64,000 nucleotides of DNA from CAYFZO01 sp965211995 (GCA_965211995.1 OZ243040.1:558001-622000); one strand, 5' to 3'; positions 8,840-16,245 are shown, counted from the stretch's first letter. Numbers and translations: made by a program. The notes: a model not told the origin generated them from the letters alone.

Positions 8840-9377
8840 GGCGATACTCCTCGATCGGCCTATACACCACGCCGTTTCCCCGCTGCACCGACTCCATCAG
8901 GAAGAACCGGTCAACGCGCCACTCCACCGCCGTCGCCTCATCGGGGGCGGTCAACTCCGCCGCCTTGCGGAACAGCGTTACGTGCGGCTTGAACTCGCGC
9001 CGGTCGTGATCACCGCACGGCGCGAGCGCCCGGCGCAAACGCTTGTGCAAAGTCCTCAACTCCACCGGGATCACCGACGGCCCCAGCCAGCACAGCGGGC
9101 GCTTGCTGAAATAGCCGAAGCGGTCGAGCGTGATGCTGAACCGCGGGATCTCGACCGTCTCCGCCGCCCGCGCATAGCACTCGCGCCCGCCCGCCGGCAC
9201 CTCGCCGAGAAACACCAGCGTCAGGTGGAAGTTGTCGGGTGCGACCGCGCGCGCCGTGTGCGTCTCGAACCCCGTCTGCACCCACGCCAGATGCTCGCGC
9301 ATTTCATCGTCCGGCCGCAACGCGAAGAACAGCCGCGCCAACGCACTGCTAGTGGAATGTTTGAGGGTGATTCTCAT
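8832..9377 (-). CDS. thpR: RNA 2',3'-cyclic phosphodiesterase
   Basis: This 181-aa 2H phosphoesterase has two HxTx motifs, HLTL (51-54) and HVTL (132-135), which form the active site that opens 2',3'-cyclic phosphates and, in vitro, ligates tRNA halves. An ATG at 9377 is chosen because the family begins shortly before RLFFALRPD; the frame continues upstream to 9449 with non-family residues. It lies immediately upstream of ptrB, overlapping it by 8 bp, and is divergent from tRNA-Ala. Confidence 0.88.
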   Translation of the reverse strand: MRITLKHSTSSALARLFFALRPDDEMREHLAWVQTGFETHTARAVAPDNFHLTLVFLGEVPAGGRECYARAAETVEIPRFSITLDRFGYFSKRPLCWLGPSVIPVELRTLHKRLRRALAPCGDHDRREFKPHVTLFRKAAELTAPDEATAVEWRVDRFFLMESVQRGNGVVYRPIEEYRHE

Positions 9378-9410
9378 CGGGGGGACGCCTGCGGGGTGTT
9401 GTCTGCGCTG

Positions 9411-9416
9411 TATAAT
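9411..9416 (+). promoter_or_regulatory. Likely -10 element for tRNA-Ala
   Basis: A perfect TATAAT followed by a C-rich discriminator lies about 50 bp upstream of tRNA-Ala. The -35 position is not convincing, so only the -10 is called. It falls in the divergent gap between thpR and the tRNA. Confidence 0.45.
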
Positions 9417-9467
9417 ACCCTCGCCGTTGCCAGGGCGGCGGCCTATCATCAGACTCTGGCAGTCATT

Positions 9468-9543
<76 letters not shown>

Positions 9544-9580
9544 AAGGTTGGTTTGCAAATTATAATCAGGAGAATTAATC

Positions 9581-9625
9581 ATGCCAAATTATTGGGTTGT
9601 TGGTGCTTCATTTAAAAGAAAATAA
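9581..9625 (+). pseudogene. Truncated start of an EVE-like gene
   Basis: A TATAAT at 9561-9566 and an AGGAG about 8 nt before the ATG introduce a peptide of only 14 codons, MPNYWVVGASFKRK. That opening resembles the first residues of EVE-domain and related restriction-associated proteins as I recall them. The frame ends at once, and the next 35 bp (NPMGFWHIDGV in another frame) may be more of the same decayed gene. This is a remnant rather than a functional gene, and the family call is tentative. Confidence 0.3.
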
Positions 9626-9661
9626 CCCGATGGGTTTTTGGCATATTGATGGGGTAAAGAC

Positions 9662-10129
9662 GTGGAATATAAAGTATTAGCATCTCTTTACAATGAATTA
9701 AGCCAAGGATGTGTTTGGGTTTCAGATTTTAAGGGGGCATCTCGTTCCATAGTGAAAATAAAAGTAAAAGAAAAAGACAACGGAAAATTTATCTATTGCG
9801 AATGTCTTTCTATAGACGAAAATTTCAGGTCTAGGTATAACGATCCCCCTAAAAATGATCTCCCTAAAAGAGTACACATTGATGAAAATCAAAGCGTGAT
9901 AATTGTTAATGGTTGGTATAGAGATAAATTAGGAGGGATCAAGACAAAAAACTGCTATGAGTTAGAAATTGAATATAAAGAAGGTTGGCGGGGAAAATTA
10001 TGGGCTATATGTGCTAATTTGGATCATCCACAGGTGGTGGTGAGATTGACAACGTGTATTGCTTTATTAAGTTTATTGCTTGGAGCAATTGGTCTAGCAC
10101 TTGGGATTTTCAGCATGATAATTTCTTAA
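9662..10129 (+). CDS. Hypothetical protein with C-terminal membrane anchor
   Basis: A 155-aa protein from a GTG start (VEYKVLASLYNELSQGCVWV). The first 120 residues are soluble, lysine-rich and beta-rich (SVIIVNGWYRDKLGG, CYELEIEYKEGWRGK). A conserved-looking DHPQVVVRL precedes a hydrophobic hairpin or single span (about 130-155, LLSLLLGAIGLALGIF) that ends at the C-terminus. I have seen similar small proteins in integrated elements but know no function. AT-rich codon use differs sharply from the core genes. The last codons and stop are part of a 29-bp sequence repeated next to the IS element. Confidence 0.65.
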   Translation: MEYKVLASLYNELSQGCVWVSDFKGASRSIVKIKVKEKDNGKFIYCECLSIDENFRSRYNDPPKNDLPKRVHIDENQSVIIVNGWYRDKLGGIKTKNCYELEIEYKEGWRGKLWAICANLDHPQVVVRLTTCIALLSLLLGAIGLALGIFSMIIS

Positions 10130-10145
10130 AGCGTTTGGTGATGTT
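10117..10145. repeat. 29-bp repeat, copy 1 of 2
   Basis: This 29-bp segment, which includes the stop codon of the preceding gene and the following spacer, recurs with one mismatch at 14044-14072, directly abutting the IS3-family element. The second copy lacks the upstream gene, so one of them is a rearrangement footprint. Confidence 0.75.
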
Positions 10146-10310
10146 ATGGAATTAGTTGGCTTTATAGTATTCATAATCCTCTTGCTAATGCTCGCTAAGT
10201 GGATGGGGGATAAGCCGGATGACAGCGACAACTTTAAGAAAACGGCATCTGACGCCTCGCCGTTCTACTCAAATAAGGTGCCTCAGCAGACTTTAGAAAA
10301 AAGCTTCTGA
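10146..10310 (+). CDS. Membrane-anchor half of a frameshifted gene
   Basis: A 54-aa peptide (MELVGFIVFIILLLMLAKWM...) has one N-terminal membrane span and a polar tail ending QQTLEKSF. It ends just after a run of six A's (10297-10302). Dropping one A would join it in frame to the next ORF as TLEKASDDIAGAFAKGTYG, a natural continuation. The two ORFs are therefore probably one gene split by a single-base insertion, a sequencing indel, or a slippage site. The ATG is 16 bp after the previous stop. Confidence 0.5.
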   Translation: MELVGFIVFIILLLMLAKWMGDKPDDSDNFKKTASDASPFYSNKVPQQTLEKSF

Positions 10311-10368
10311 TGATATAGCGGGCGCGTTTGCAAAGGGCACATACGGGAAACAATTCAATACCAATCTG

Positions 10369-10830
10369 TTGCTGAAAAAGGGCGAACACCTGGTTTTTGA
10401 TGTGCCCGATGTTTCTCTATGCGAAGAAAGAAGCGTAGGCCTGAAAGGCGGTTATCAAGGCTTCTCCGTTAGAATAATGAAAGGCGTATCTTATCGGTTT
10501 GGCGGTTTCCGAGGGGGCGCTGAACGAAGAGTTACGGAGATTGACAGGGGTAACCTTACTCTGACTAATAAGCGGATGGTTTTCAGTGGTGCAAAGATGT
10601 CAAAGGACATATCCCTATCAAAGTTAAACACCATCCAAAGTTTGGAGGATGGCGTTTCAATCACCCGGAGTGGAAAGCAGAAAGCCGAATACTATGTCGG
10701 CACGGATGTATTGGAGATTAATACGACTGTTAAACCTGAGGAGGGAGATACCTTTGAGGCGGAAGATGTAAAGTGGAGGATGTCCGGGGCGGCCCTGAAA
10801 TCCATAATCCAAAAACTCTTGCAAGAGTAA
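10369..10830 (+). CDS. PH-like domain protein, second half of a frameshifted gene
   Basis: This 153-aa frame uses a TTG at 10369 as start, but the frame is open from 10297 and has no good start codon or ribosome site of its own. The central part (GNLTLTNKRMVFSG, then SLSKLNTIQSLEDGVSITRS) looks like a bacterial PH-type domain as found in YdbT/short-PH proteins. The C-terminus SGAALKSIIQKLLQE is a helix. Joined to the upstream membrane segment it would be a membrane-anchored protein of about 228 aa. Function is unknown. Confidence 0.5.
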   Translation: MLKKGEHLVFDVPDVSLCEERSVGLKGGYQGFSVRIMKGVSYRFGGFRGGAERRVTEIDRGNLTLTNKRMVFSGAKMSKDISLSKLNTIQSLEDGVSITRSGKQKAEYYVGTDVLEINTTVKPEEGDTFEAEDVKWRMSGAALKSIIQKLLQE

Positions 10831-10866
10831 CTGATGAACCTGCTCTAAACGCATGGAGATAAAAAA

Positions 10867-11001
10867 ATGCTTTGGACCAAAGAAAATATATACCATGAAG
10901 ATCCATTCGAGTATGAGAAGGATCTTGAAGCGGCCATGGCGCCTCGCTATGCGAATTTTGAGAGATTGAGAAGTGCGAAAACATTGGATGATGTTTTCTA
11001 G
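10867..11001 (+). CDS. Small hypothetical protein
   Basis: A 44-aa peptide (MLWTKENIYHEDPFEYEKDL...) preceded by GGAG about 9 nt before the ATG. It is acidic, soluble and lacks known motifs. It follows the PH-like gene by 36 bp in the same orientation and may be the last gene of that operon or a remnant. Confidence 0.35.
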   Translation: MLWTKENIYHEDPFEYEKDLEAAMAPRYANFERLRSAKTLDDVF

Positions 11002-11032
11002 AGTGATTTTATTAGCACAGAATCTCTAGCCT

Positions 11033-11235
11033 CTAAGGGATCAAGCGGGTGATGGCGTTGGCTTCAAGCCGCCGGCGATAGTCGTGCGAGGCCTGTTGAC
11101 TGCCGCGGTCGGAGTGCGGCAACAGTTCTTTGGTTTTGCCGCGCCGCCACAGCCGTCCTCCTCAAGGCCTCGCCCGTCAGTTGCCGCGTCATGCGCTGCC
11201 CCGAAATCAGGGGGAGGCCAGTTCCCCTCAAGCAG
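11033..11235 (-). pseudogene. IS3-family transposase fragment
   Basis: On the minus strand this GC-rich patch encodes MTRQLTGEALRRTAVAARQ in one frame and, after a shift, LLPHSDRGSQQASHDYRR and LEANAITRLIP with a stop at 11033. HSDRGSQ is a hallmark of the IS3-family DDE integrase domain. The piece is truncated at both ends and frameshifted, so it is inactive debris. It is not closely related to the complete IS at 14069-15275, which has LDNGPELTS at the equivalent place. Confidence 0.7.
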
Positions 11236-11238
11236 CAT

Positions 11239-11281
11239 AGTATAATATATTTTACATTTATCATATCAAATATATTATACT
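11239..11281 (+). promoter_or_regulatory. Palindromic operator/promoter of the Xre-Panacea operon
   Basis: Two 14-bp perfect inverted arms (11239-11252 and 11268-11281) flank a 15-bp spacer and end 22 bp before the antitoxin ATG. Each arm contains a TATAAT or TATTAT-like core. The layout fits an autoregulatory operator bound by the HTH antitoxin that overlaps its own promoter. Confidence 0.6.
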
Positions 11282-11303
11282 TTTTGAGCGGGGGAATACG
11301 GCT

Positions 11304-12092
11304 ATGGCGACCATACAAGAAAAGTTGCGCTCACTGCGTCGGCAGCAGGGCCTGTCTCAGGCAACCGTGGCAAAGGTGTTGGGAATGACACGCGCCACCT
11401 ATCTCCAGATAGAGAAGGGCGCAAGGGACTTAAAAGTTTCGGAACTTGAGACGCTGTGTGCTTTTTTCGGAGTCGGTATCAGCGCATTTTTAAGTATGGA
11501 AAAACCGCAGGGGAAGATCTACGAGGTTCGTTTGGAAAAGAAAAAAGCGAAGTGTAAGCCCCGAAAGAGCGCGGTAAGAATATCGGTGCCTCAATCAAGG
11601 GTGGATATTTTCAAGGAAGTTCTTATCTATATTCTGAAAAGAGTGGGCGCGAAACCCAATATAGGGGAAACCGTCATCTATAAATTGCTCTACTTTATTG
11701 ATTTTGATTATTACGAGAAATATGAAGAGCAGTTGATTGGAGCGGTTTACATCAAGAATCACTACGGCCCGACACCGGTTGAGTTTGACTGTATTGTTAA
11801 AAAAATGCTCGAAGACGGCGAGATTGTAAAAATCTCCAAAAAACATTTCAGTCATCATCAGAAGAAGTACATACCCGCAAGAGAACCTGATCTGGGTCTG
11901 CTGAGTGCAAGGCAGGTCAAACACATTGATGGTGTTTTAGATCGCCTTTCCGATATGAATGTTGCAGAGTTAAGGGATTACTCACACCGAGACGTTCCGT
12001 GGATAGCAGCCGCGCAAGGCGAACCTCTTGAATACGAGGCGGTTTTTTATCGCACGGCGGAGACTTCCGTCCGTTACTACGATGAAGCTTGA
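11304..12092 (+). CDS. Xre-family HTH plus Panacea (SocA/DUF4065) antitoxin
   Basis: This 262-aa protein has an N-terminal Xre helix-turn-helix (about 4-62; QGLSQATVAKVLGMTRATY). A charged linker (AKCKPRKSA) leads to a Panacea domain (about 100-245) with KLLYFIDFDYYEKYEEQLIG, YIKNHYGPTPVEFD, and a C-terminal DVPWIAAAQGEPLEYE. Panacea domains neutralise unrelated toxins in many two-gene systems, and HTH-Panacea fusions repress their own operon. The toxin gene overlaps by 11 bp and a palindromic operator precedes this gene. A. proteolytic adaptor (SocA-like) role is the main alternative, but the layout favours a toxin-antitoxin unit. Confidence 0.85.
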   Translation: MATIQEKLRSLRRQQGLSQATVAKVLGMTRATYLQIEKGARDLKVSELETLCAFFGVGISAFLSMEKPQGKIYEVRLEKKKAKCKPRKSAVRISVPQSRVDIFKEVLIYILKRVGAKPNIGETVIYKLLYFIDFDYYEKYEEQLIGAVYIKNHYGPTPVEFDCIVKKMLEDGEIVKISKKHFSHHQKKYIPAREPDLGLLSARQVKHIDGVLDRLSDMNVAELRDYSHRDVPWIAAAQGEPLEYEAVFYRTAETSVRYYDEA

Positions 12093-12471
12093 AATTATCT
12101 ATGAGGCCAGTGGAGAATTTGAAAAAGATCTTGCAAAACTTCAAAAAAGATTTTCCACATTGCCGGAAGACCTGGAGATTGCAAAGAAAGCGGCCATTCA
12201 GACTTACCATTTGCACCAGCAGGATAGTGGTGGGATTTTTAGAGTTCCGGATTTTCACAGTGAGGAAATTGAAATGTATAAACTCAAGAAGTTTGCTTGC
12301 CGTGCCCTCAAAGGCAAAGGGGCAAAAAGCGGCATAAGAATTATTTACGCATTTTTGCGCGACCCCCCAAAAGTTGTTTTGATTGAGATGTATTTTAAGG
12401 AGGATAAAGTTACAGAAAATAGAAGGCGGATACGAAAGTTTTTAAAGGGGCGCCAATCATCAAGTGCTTGA
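12082..12471 (+). CDS. RelE/ParE-like toxin, partner of the Panacea antitoxin
   Basis: This 129-aa basic protein starts at ATG 12082, inside the last codons of the antitoxin gene. After a helical N-terminal half (EFEKDLAKLQKRFSTLPEDL) it shows the RelE/ParE-type strand pattern: MYKLKKFACRALKGKG, SGIRIIYAFLRD and KVVLIEMYF, followed by a basic C-terminal helix (ENRRRIRKFLKG). RelE toxins cut mRNA on ribosomes and ParE toxins poison gyrase; sequence alone cannot decide which. The N-terminal extension is longer than in minimal RelE proteins. Start 12028 is possible but would overlap the antitoxin more deeply. Confidence 0.72.
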   Translation: MKLEIIYEASGEFEKDLAKLQKRFSTLPEDLEIAKKAAIQTYHLHQQDSGGIFRVPDFHSEEIEMYKLKKFACRALKGKGAKSGIRIIYAFLRDPPKVVLIEMYFKEDKVTENRRRIRKFLKGRQSSSA

Positions 12472-12497
12472 CAAACAATAATTCCAAGTGGTATATG
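12468..12497 (+). promoter_or_regulatory. Sigma70-type promoter candidate
   Basis: TTGACA at 12468-12473 is followed after 18 bp by TATATG at 12492. It overlaps the end of the toxin gene and would start transcription a few bases before the proposed start of the next gene, giving a very short leader. Confidence 0.4.
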
Positions 12498-12508
12498 GTT
12501 TTCCCGTG

Positions 12509-13822
12509 ATGGCTGCAAACAACGATCAAGCAACTCCGGCCGAGAAGGAGCAGAGTTTCGCCAAGTGCAAACAGGCGAGGAACCCTGCCGATGGCCAGAG
12601 TGAACCCTCCTCATTTGAGTCCGAGAATGACCGGCTGAAAGCAGGGCAAAAGGCGCAATCCATCGAAACAGCGAAGACACAGGAGGGTGAACTTTCGGAG
12701 TCCGACAAGGATTTCTGGGATAACATCCCCTGCCCCGACTTGAATGATTACAAGGGGAACTTCCCTAATCACGAGAAGGATTACGACCTGTGGCTCAATG
12801 GAAAGCCGCTCATGCACAACCCGAAGGGTTACAAACCGCCTTCTGAAGGCGAGACGCAGACATCACCCGCCACTGAAAGCCAGTCTACCGAGGGGGAAGC
12901 CCCGGAGCAGGAATTTTCTGCGGAGAATCAGATACTGCAGATGCTGGTTGTCCCCGGGGACGATTTCGAAGAGATGCTGGATTCGAGCGACAGCATTGAT
13001 GATGAAATCCGGGACAGCTTTCAGGAAATGGTGGATTCCGAAAAAATCCGGTTGACAAAAGATATGCTGGAATGGTTGATGGACAACCCTGACGATGCAC
13101 CGATGGTTGTGAGCTACTTTGTGGAGAAACCCGTTGTGTCGCGCTACATTGTGCGAAAACCTGAATCGCAGAGATTGGCTATGCTTCAGGAAGTGGCTGA
13201 TTTGGCGAAGGCCGAACCCGCCAAAAAGGAACAGAAATCGCAACCCAATTTCCCTGACACTCGCAGCAAGCCCGGAAGCAATCCGTCAATCGCGGCAGCC
13301 GCCGAAGACGACGGGGATATCATGGGCTATTTGAAACAAAGAGAAAAAGATCGCCCAAAGTACAATCTAAAAGGGGTCATAGGTATTTTTAAGAGTGAAT
13401 TTTCTTTCATAGAGTCTAAATTCAAAGTTCACATCCTGGATATAGAAAAAGTAGAGAGCAGTACAATTCAAGAGCCAGGTGTTTATATATTTTGGCATCC
13501 GGAATTGGGGGTTATAAAAGTTGGCAAACGATCAGAAGGATCAGTCACTGAAAGAGCTTTAGACCATATAAGAGATAACACCCGGAATGATTTCTATGAA
13601 ATGAAAAACATAAAGGATGACAAAGGTATCAAATTGATGTGCATCACCTTGAACATGCCTAGATACCTCACTATTTCTGACGCTGAAAAGAGACAATTTG
13701 AAGATTGGCGCCGTGATGATTCAGAAATGCATTACTACCGTGATGCACATTGGTTGTTGTCAATAGAAGCATATATGGAATGGTGGACTTATCCGCTTAT
13801 ACCTGCCGGACGGGTTGGATAG
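12509..13822 (+). CDS. Protein with disordered N-terminus, scaffold-like middle and GIY-YIG-like C-terminal domain
   Basis: A 437-aa protein from ATG 12509 (GTG codons at 12488 and 12506 are alternatives). Residues 1-130 are acidic, low-complexity and probably disordered. The middle (MLEWLMDNPDDAPMVVSYFV, then a Lys/Pro-rich linker) resembles phage scaffold-type proteins in layout. The last 140 residues contain EPGVYIFWHPELGVIKVGKR, close to the GIY-YIG nuclease signature, then TERALDHIRDN. A conserved Arg/Glu pair cannot be confirmed by eye, so nuclease activity is inference. The C-terminal domain is more AT-rich than the rest, hinting at a fusion. Confidence 0.5.
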   Translation: MAANNDQATPAEKEQSFAKCKQARNPADGQSEPSSFESENDRLKAGQKAQSIETAKTQEGELSESDKDFWDNIPCPDLNDYKGNFPNHEKDYDLWLNGKPLMHNPKGYKPPSEGETQTSPATESQSTEGEAPEQEFSAENQILQMLVVPGDDFEEMLDSSDSIDDEIRDSFQEMVDSEKIRLTKDMLEWLMDNPDDAPMVVSYFVEKPVVSRYIVRKPESQRLAMLQEVADLAKAEPAKKEQKSQPNFPDTRSKPGSNPSIAAAAEDDGDIMGYLKQREKDRPKYNLKGVIGIFKSEFSFIESKFKVHILDIEKVESSTIQEPGVYIFWHPELGVIKVGKRSEGSVTERALDHIRDNTRNDFYEMKNIKDDKGIKLMCITLNMPRYLTISDAEKRQFEDWRRDDSEMHYYRDAHWLLSIEAYMEWWTYPLIPAGRVG

Positions 13823-13830
13823 TTAAATTA

Positions 13831-14043
13831 TTAAAAACGACATACTTGGCCTTGAAATCTCCCCCTGCGTTGTTTGCAATACGCATATTCCGCTTCAGAG
13901 ATCTTTTTTTTGCAAGCCGCGCAGAAAAATCTTTCTAAAGTGAATTTCTTTGGATAAGCAGACATTTCAACATTAAACTTTCTCCAATAATCAAATTGCA
14001 GTGGTTTATGATAGGAAACAATCGCCCTTGCTAGTTTCTCCAC
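13831..14043 (-). pseudogene. C-terminal fragment of a zinc-ribbon protein
   Basis: A minus-strand frame of 70 codons (start GTG 14043) reads YHKPLQFDYWRKFNVEM..., FFCAACKKKISEAEYAYC and GRFQGQVCRF. The Cys-x2-Cys...Cys pattern looks like a zinc ribbon, and the frame appears to shift just before the expected last cysteines (GQV-CR). The 5' end stops at the 29-bp repeat that borders the IS, so the original gene was probably cut there. The family is not identified. Confidence 0.35.
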
Positions 14044-14072
14044 GATGATTTCTTAAAGCGTTTGGTGATGTT
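14044..14072. repeat. 29-bp repeat, copy 2 of 2, at the IS left end
   Basis: Matches 10117-10145 in 28 of 29 positions. The last four bases coincide with the beginning of the IS inverted repeat, so the IS sits exactly at the end of this copied segment. Confidence 0.75.
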
Positions 14073-14144
14073 GACCTTTCCCCTGTTGGGTAGCCATTTT
14101 CAGAGAGACTTTTCCGATAAAATCGACCATAAGGAGGTCTCATA

Positions 14145-14411
14145 ATGAAAGGCAAGCGATACAGCACAGAGAAAATCATAGGCATACTCAAGGAGTATGA
14201 AGCTGGCATACCGGTGCAGGATGTCGTCCGCAAGCATGGTATCGCCAACGGCACGTTTTATCGGTGGAAATCGAAGTACGGCGGCATGGAGGTGTCGGAA
14301 GCAAAGCGGTTACGGGAACTGGAATCGGAAAACGCGAAGTTGAAGCGACTGCTGGCGGATACGTTGCTGGACAAGACCGCACTTGAGGACGTACTCGGAA
14401 AAAAGTGGTGA
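14145..14411 (+). CDS. IS3-family OrfA (HTH, leucine zipper)
   Basis: The 88-aa OrfA has an N-terminal helix-turn-helix (TEKIIGILKEYEAGIPVQDV, KHGIANGTFYRWKSKYGG) for binding the IS ends, and a leucine-zipper-like C-terminal part (ELESENAKLKRLLADTLLD). Near its end the A_AAA_AAG heptamer (14399-14405) allows -1 slippage into orfB to make the OrfAB transposase. AGGAGG lies 9 nt before the ATG. Confidence 0.95.
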   Translation: MKGKRYSTEKIIGILKEYEAGIPVQDVVRKHGIANGTFYRWKSKYGGMEVSEAKRLRELESENAKLKRLLADTLLDKTALEDVLGKKW

Positions 14412-15223
14412 GGCCGACGCAGCGACGCGGCGCCGTCGTGTATCTGCAGTCGGCCTATCGCATGAGTCAACGCAGGGCGTGCCGGCTGGCGCTGCTCAGC
14501 CGCAAAGCGGCTGCTTACCAAGCCGTTGCACGCAATGACGGGGCACTAAAAAAGCGGCTCAAGGAACTGGCTGAACGCTACCCGCGATACGGGTATCTGA
14601 TGCTGCACGCATTGCTCAAGGCCGAGGGCCTGGTGGTCAATCGCAAACGCACCTATCGCCTGTATACAGCGCTCGGCTTGCAACTCAGAACCCGGCGGCG
14701 TAAGAAACTGGTTCGGCCTCGGGTCCCGATGGCTTTACCTGCCCAAGTGAACGAACGTTGGTCATTGGACTTTGTGCACGACCAATTGGCGGATGGCCGG
14801 CGTATCCGGGTACTCAACGTTATTGATGACTTCTCCCGGAAATGTGTTGGCCAACTGGTTGACACGTCCATCTCCGGCGCTCGTCTGGCTCGGTATCTGG
14901 ATGAACTCGCCCTGACCCGCTCACTGCCTGCCTCGCTCGTGCTGGACAATGGCCCGGAACTGACCAGCAAAGCCATGTTCTTCTGGGCACACAAAACCAA
15001 AGTAAAACTCTGCTTCATTCAGCCGGGGAAACCCACTCAGAATGCTTATGTTGAGAGCTTCAACGGACGCTTCCGTGACGGCTGCCTGAATCAACATTGG
15101 TTTAGGTCGCTCAATGATGCCAGGCAGATCATTAACGACTGGCGACATCACTACAACAATGTACGACCGCACAGCTCACTAGGCTATCGGGCACCGACCG
15201 TGTTCGAGGCAGAGGCTGCATGA
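14405..15223 (+). CDS. IS3-family OrfB, DDE transposase domain
   Basis: The 272-aa frame holds the integrase core: first Asp in WSLDFVHDQLADGRR, second Asp in LVLDNGPELTS and Glu in NAYVESFNGRFRDG, with the C-terminal RPHSSLGYRAP box. It is expressed mainly as an OrfA-OrfB fusion by programmed -1 frameshifting; the formal GTG at 14405 lies in the slippery region. The pattern fits the IS407/IS51-type branch of IS3. It appears undamaged. Confidence 0.95.
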   Translation: MVRPTQRRGAVVYLQSAYRMSQRRACRLALLSRKAAAYQAVARNDGALKKRLKELAERYPRYGYLMLHALLKAEGLVVNRKRTYRLYTALGLQLRTRRRKKLVRPRVPMALPAQVNERWSLDFVHDQLADGRRIRVLNVIDDFSRKCVGQLVDTSISGARLARYLDELALTRSLPASLVLDNGPELTSKAMFFWAHKTKVKLCFIQPGKPTQNAYVESFNGRFRDGCLNQHWFRSLNDARQIINDWRHHYNNVRPHSSLGYRAPTVFEAEAA

Positions 15224-15355
15224 TATGATGTTTTGTCTCTCTTTGAATGGCTACCCAACAGGGGAAAGGTCAACAGGAGGGTTTAGTTTAAATCGGTGTT
15301 CGTTAAATTGGGGGAAGTTATAGGGGGGAAAATGCCCTTATAAAAGAAGAACAGT

Positions 15356-16096
15356 ATGGCTAAGAAGTATTTTCTTTTAGATGCTAATGTAGTCGCTGGA
15401 TATTATCTGCAGCGATGTTTAAGGTCAAAGGTGGCTTATAAAAGAATCACCGATATTTTTGATTCCGCAAGAAGTAAGAAATCAGATTTTTTCTTCTACT
15501 TACCTAATTTTTGCATAGCTGAAGTTTTTTCTGTATTCGCAAAATACACTTATGGTTATTGGAACCAACATGTTAAAAAAGGGACTTTGGATACTAGAGT
15601 GTATGATTCTTTAGTTAGACAGTTTCAAGATGATATCCATAATGGGAAATTCATTAATCAGTACGAGCTTTCTCGCTATCATATTCTTAACATAAACTAC
15701 GTAGCCCCGGTTAATTCTTATTATAAAATTTCTCGAGGCAAAAAGAAAAATATTCGTCCTATGGGAACTCTTGATTGTTTGATTGTCGCGATGGGAATTC
15801 AGCTTGTGAGAATACACGGAGAAGAGAAAGTTGTGCTTCTTTCAGCGGATGATCGGTTAATAGATGTGGTTAGTAAATGCAAGGAGGGGTTGCCTAAAGA
15901 AACAATAAAAAAGCTAAAGCTGCACAAGGCTAAAGAATTAACGGGAATTGCTTTTGAGCCAAATATTTTTCCTAAGTATCTCAATTTAAAAATTTGTTCA
16001 GATAGCAGAGTAAGGGGGATTCTAGGAAGTTGGCCTTTAGAAGTTGGTCGTTTTCCTGGAGGGGCTCCATATAGGCGGACTGAAAGCGAGAGTTAA
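15356..16096 (+). CDS. PIN-domain-like ribonuclease protein
   Basis: This 246-aa AT-rich gene encodes a protein with the spaced acidic residues of a PIN nuclease: Asp9 (FLLDANVVAG), Glu56 (FCIAEVFSV), Asp140 (MGTLDCLIVAMG) and Asp165 (LLSADDRLID). PIN proteins are metal-dependent RNases, often the toxin of VapBC pairs. At 246 aa it is longer than VapC (about 130), and no small antitoxin gene precedes it, as the IS lies directly upstream. The last 30 residues (from about 215) turn GC-rich and may be read-through into flanking DNA. An antitoxin may have been lost when the IS inserted. Confidence 0.65.
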   Translation: MAKKYFLLDANVVAGYYLQRCLRSKVAYKRITDIFDSARSKKSDFFFYLPNFCIAEVFSVFAKYTYGYWNQHVKKGTLDTRVYDSLVRQFQDDIHNGKFINQYELSRYHILNINYVAPVNSYYKISRGKKKNIRPMGTLDCLIVAMGIQLVRIHGEEKVVLLSADDRLIDVVSKCKEGLPKETIKKLKLHKAKELTGIAFEPNIFPKYLNLKICSDSRVRGILGSWPLEVGRFPGGAPYRRTESES

Positions 16097-16195
16097 TGGC
16101 ACCCGGTTGTGGTAATCCCCTAGTGTGATGGCTGATATCGTTTCTGATCCGGTGTATCCAGCATATCCCCCCAAACCCACCCCCCGCGCCACTCA

Positions 16196-16225
16196 TTGAC
16201 CCCCACCCCCCCAAGGGGCTATAAT
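16196..16225 (+). promoter_or_regulatory. Promoter of the tRNA-Tyr/Gly/Thr-tuf operon
   Basis: TTGACC at 16196-16201, an 18-bp C-rich spacer and a perfect TATAAT at 16220-16225 lie 20 bp before the tRNA-Tyr gene. The short spacing and following GC-rich discriminator fit a stable-RNA promoter. Confidence 0.7.
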
Positions 16226-16245
16226 GCCCGGCTTTGCGCTTGCCG

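Larger units (their letters stand above)
14069..15275 (+). mobile_element. Complete IS3-family insertion sequence (1207 bp)
   Basis: The ends are 30-bp perfect inverted repeats (14069-14098 and 15246-15275) that begin TG and end CA, as in IS3-family elements. Inside are orfA and orfB with an A_AAA_AAG slippery site. No direct target duplication is visible: the flanks read GGTGA on the left and GGAGG on the right. Because one is expected, one flank was probably changed by a later deletion or recombination. Both ORFs are intact, so the element may be active. Confidence 0.92.

Noticed and set aside
7715..8992. A 425-codon + strand frame opposite ptrB
   Set aside because: Antisense of oligopeptidase B, with repetitive Val/Arg/Ala composition.
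14065..15280. Target site duplication of the IS
   Set aside because: Flanks GGTGA and GGAGG do not match over 3-5 bp whichever inverted-repeat end is used.
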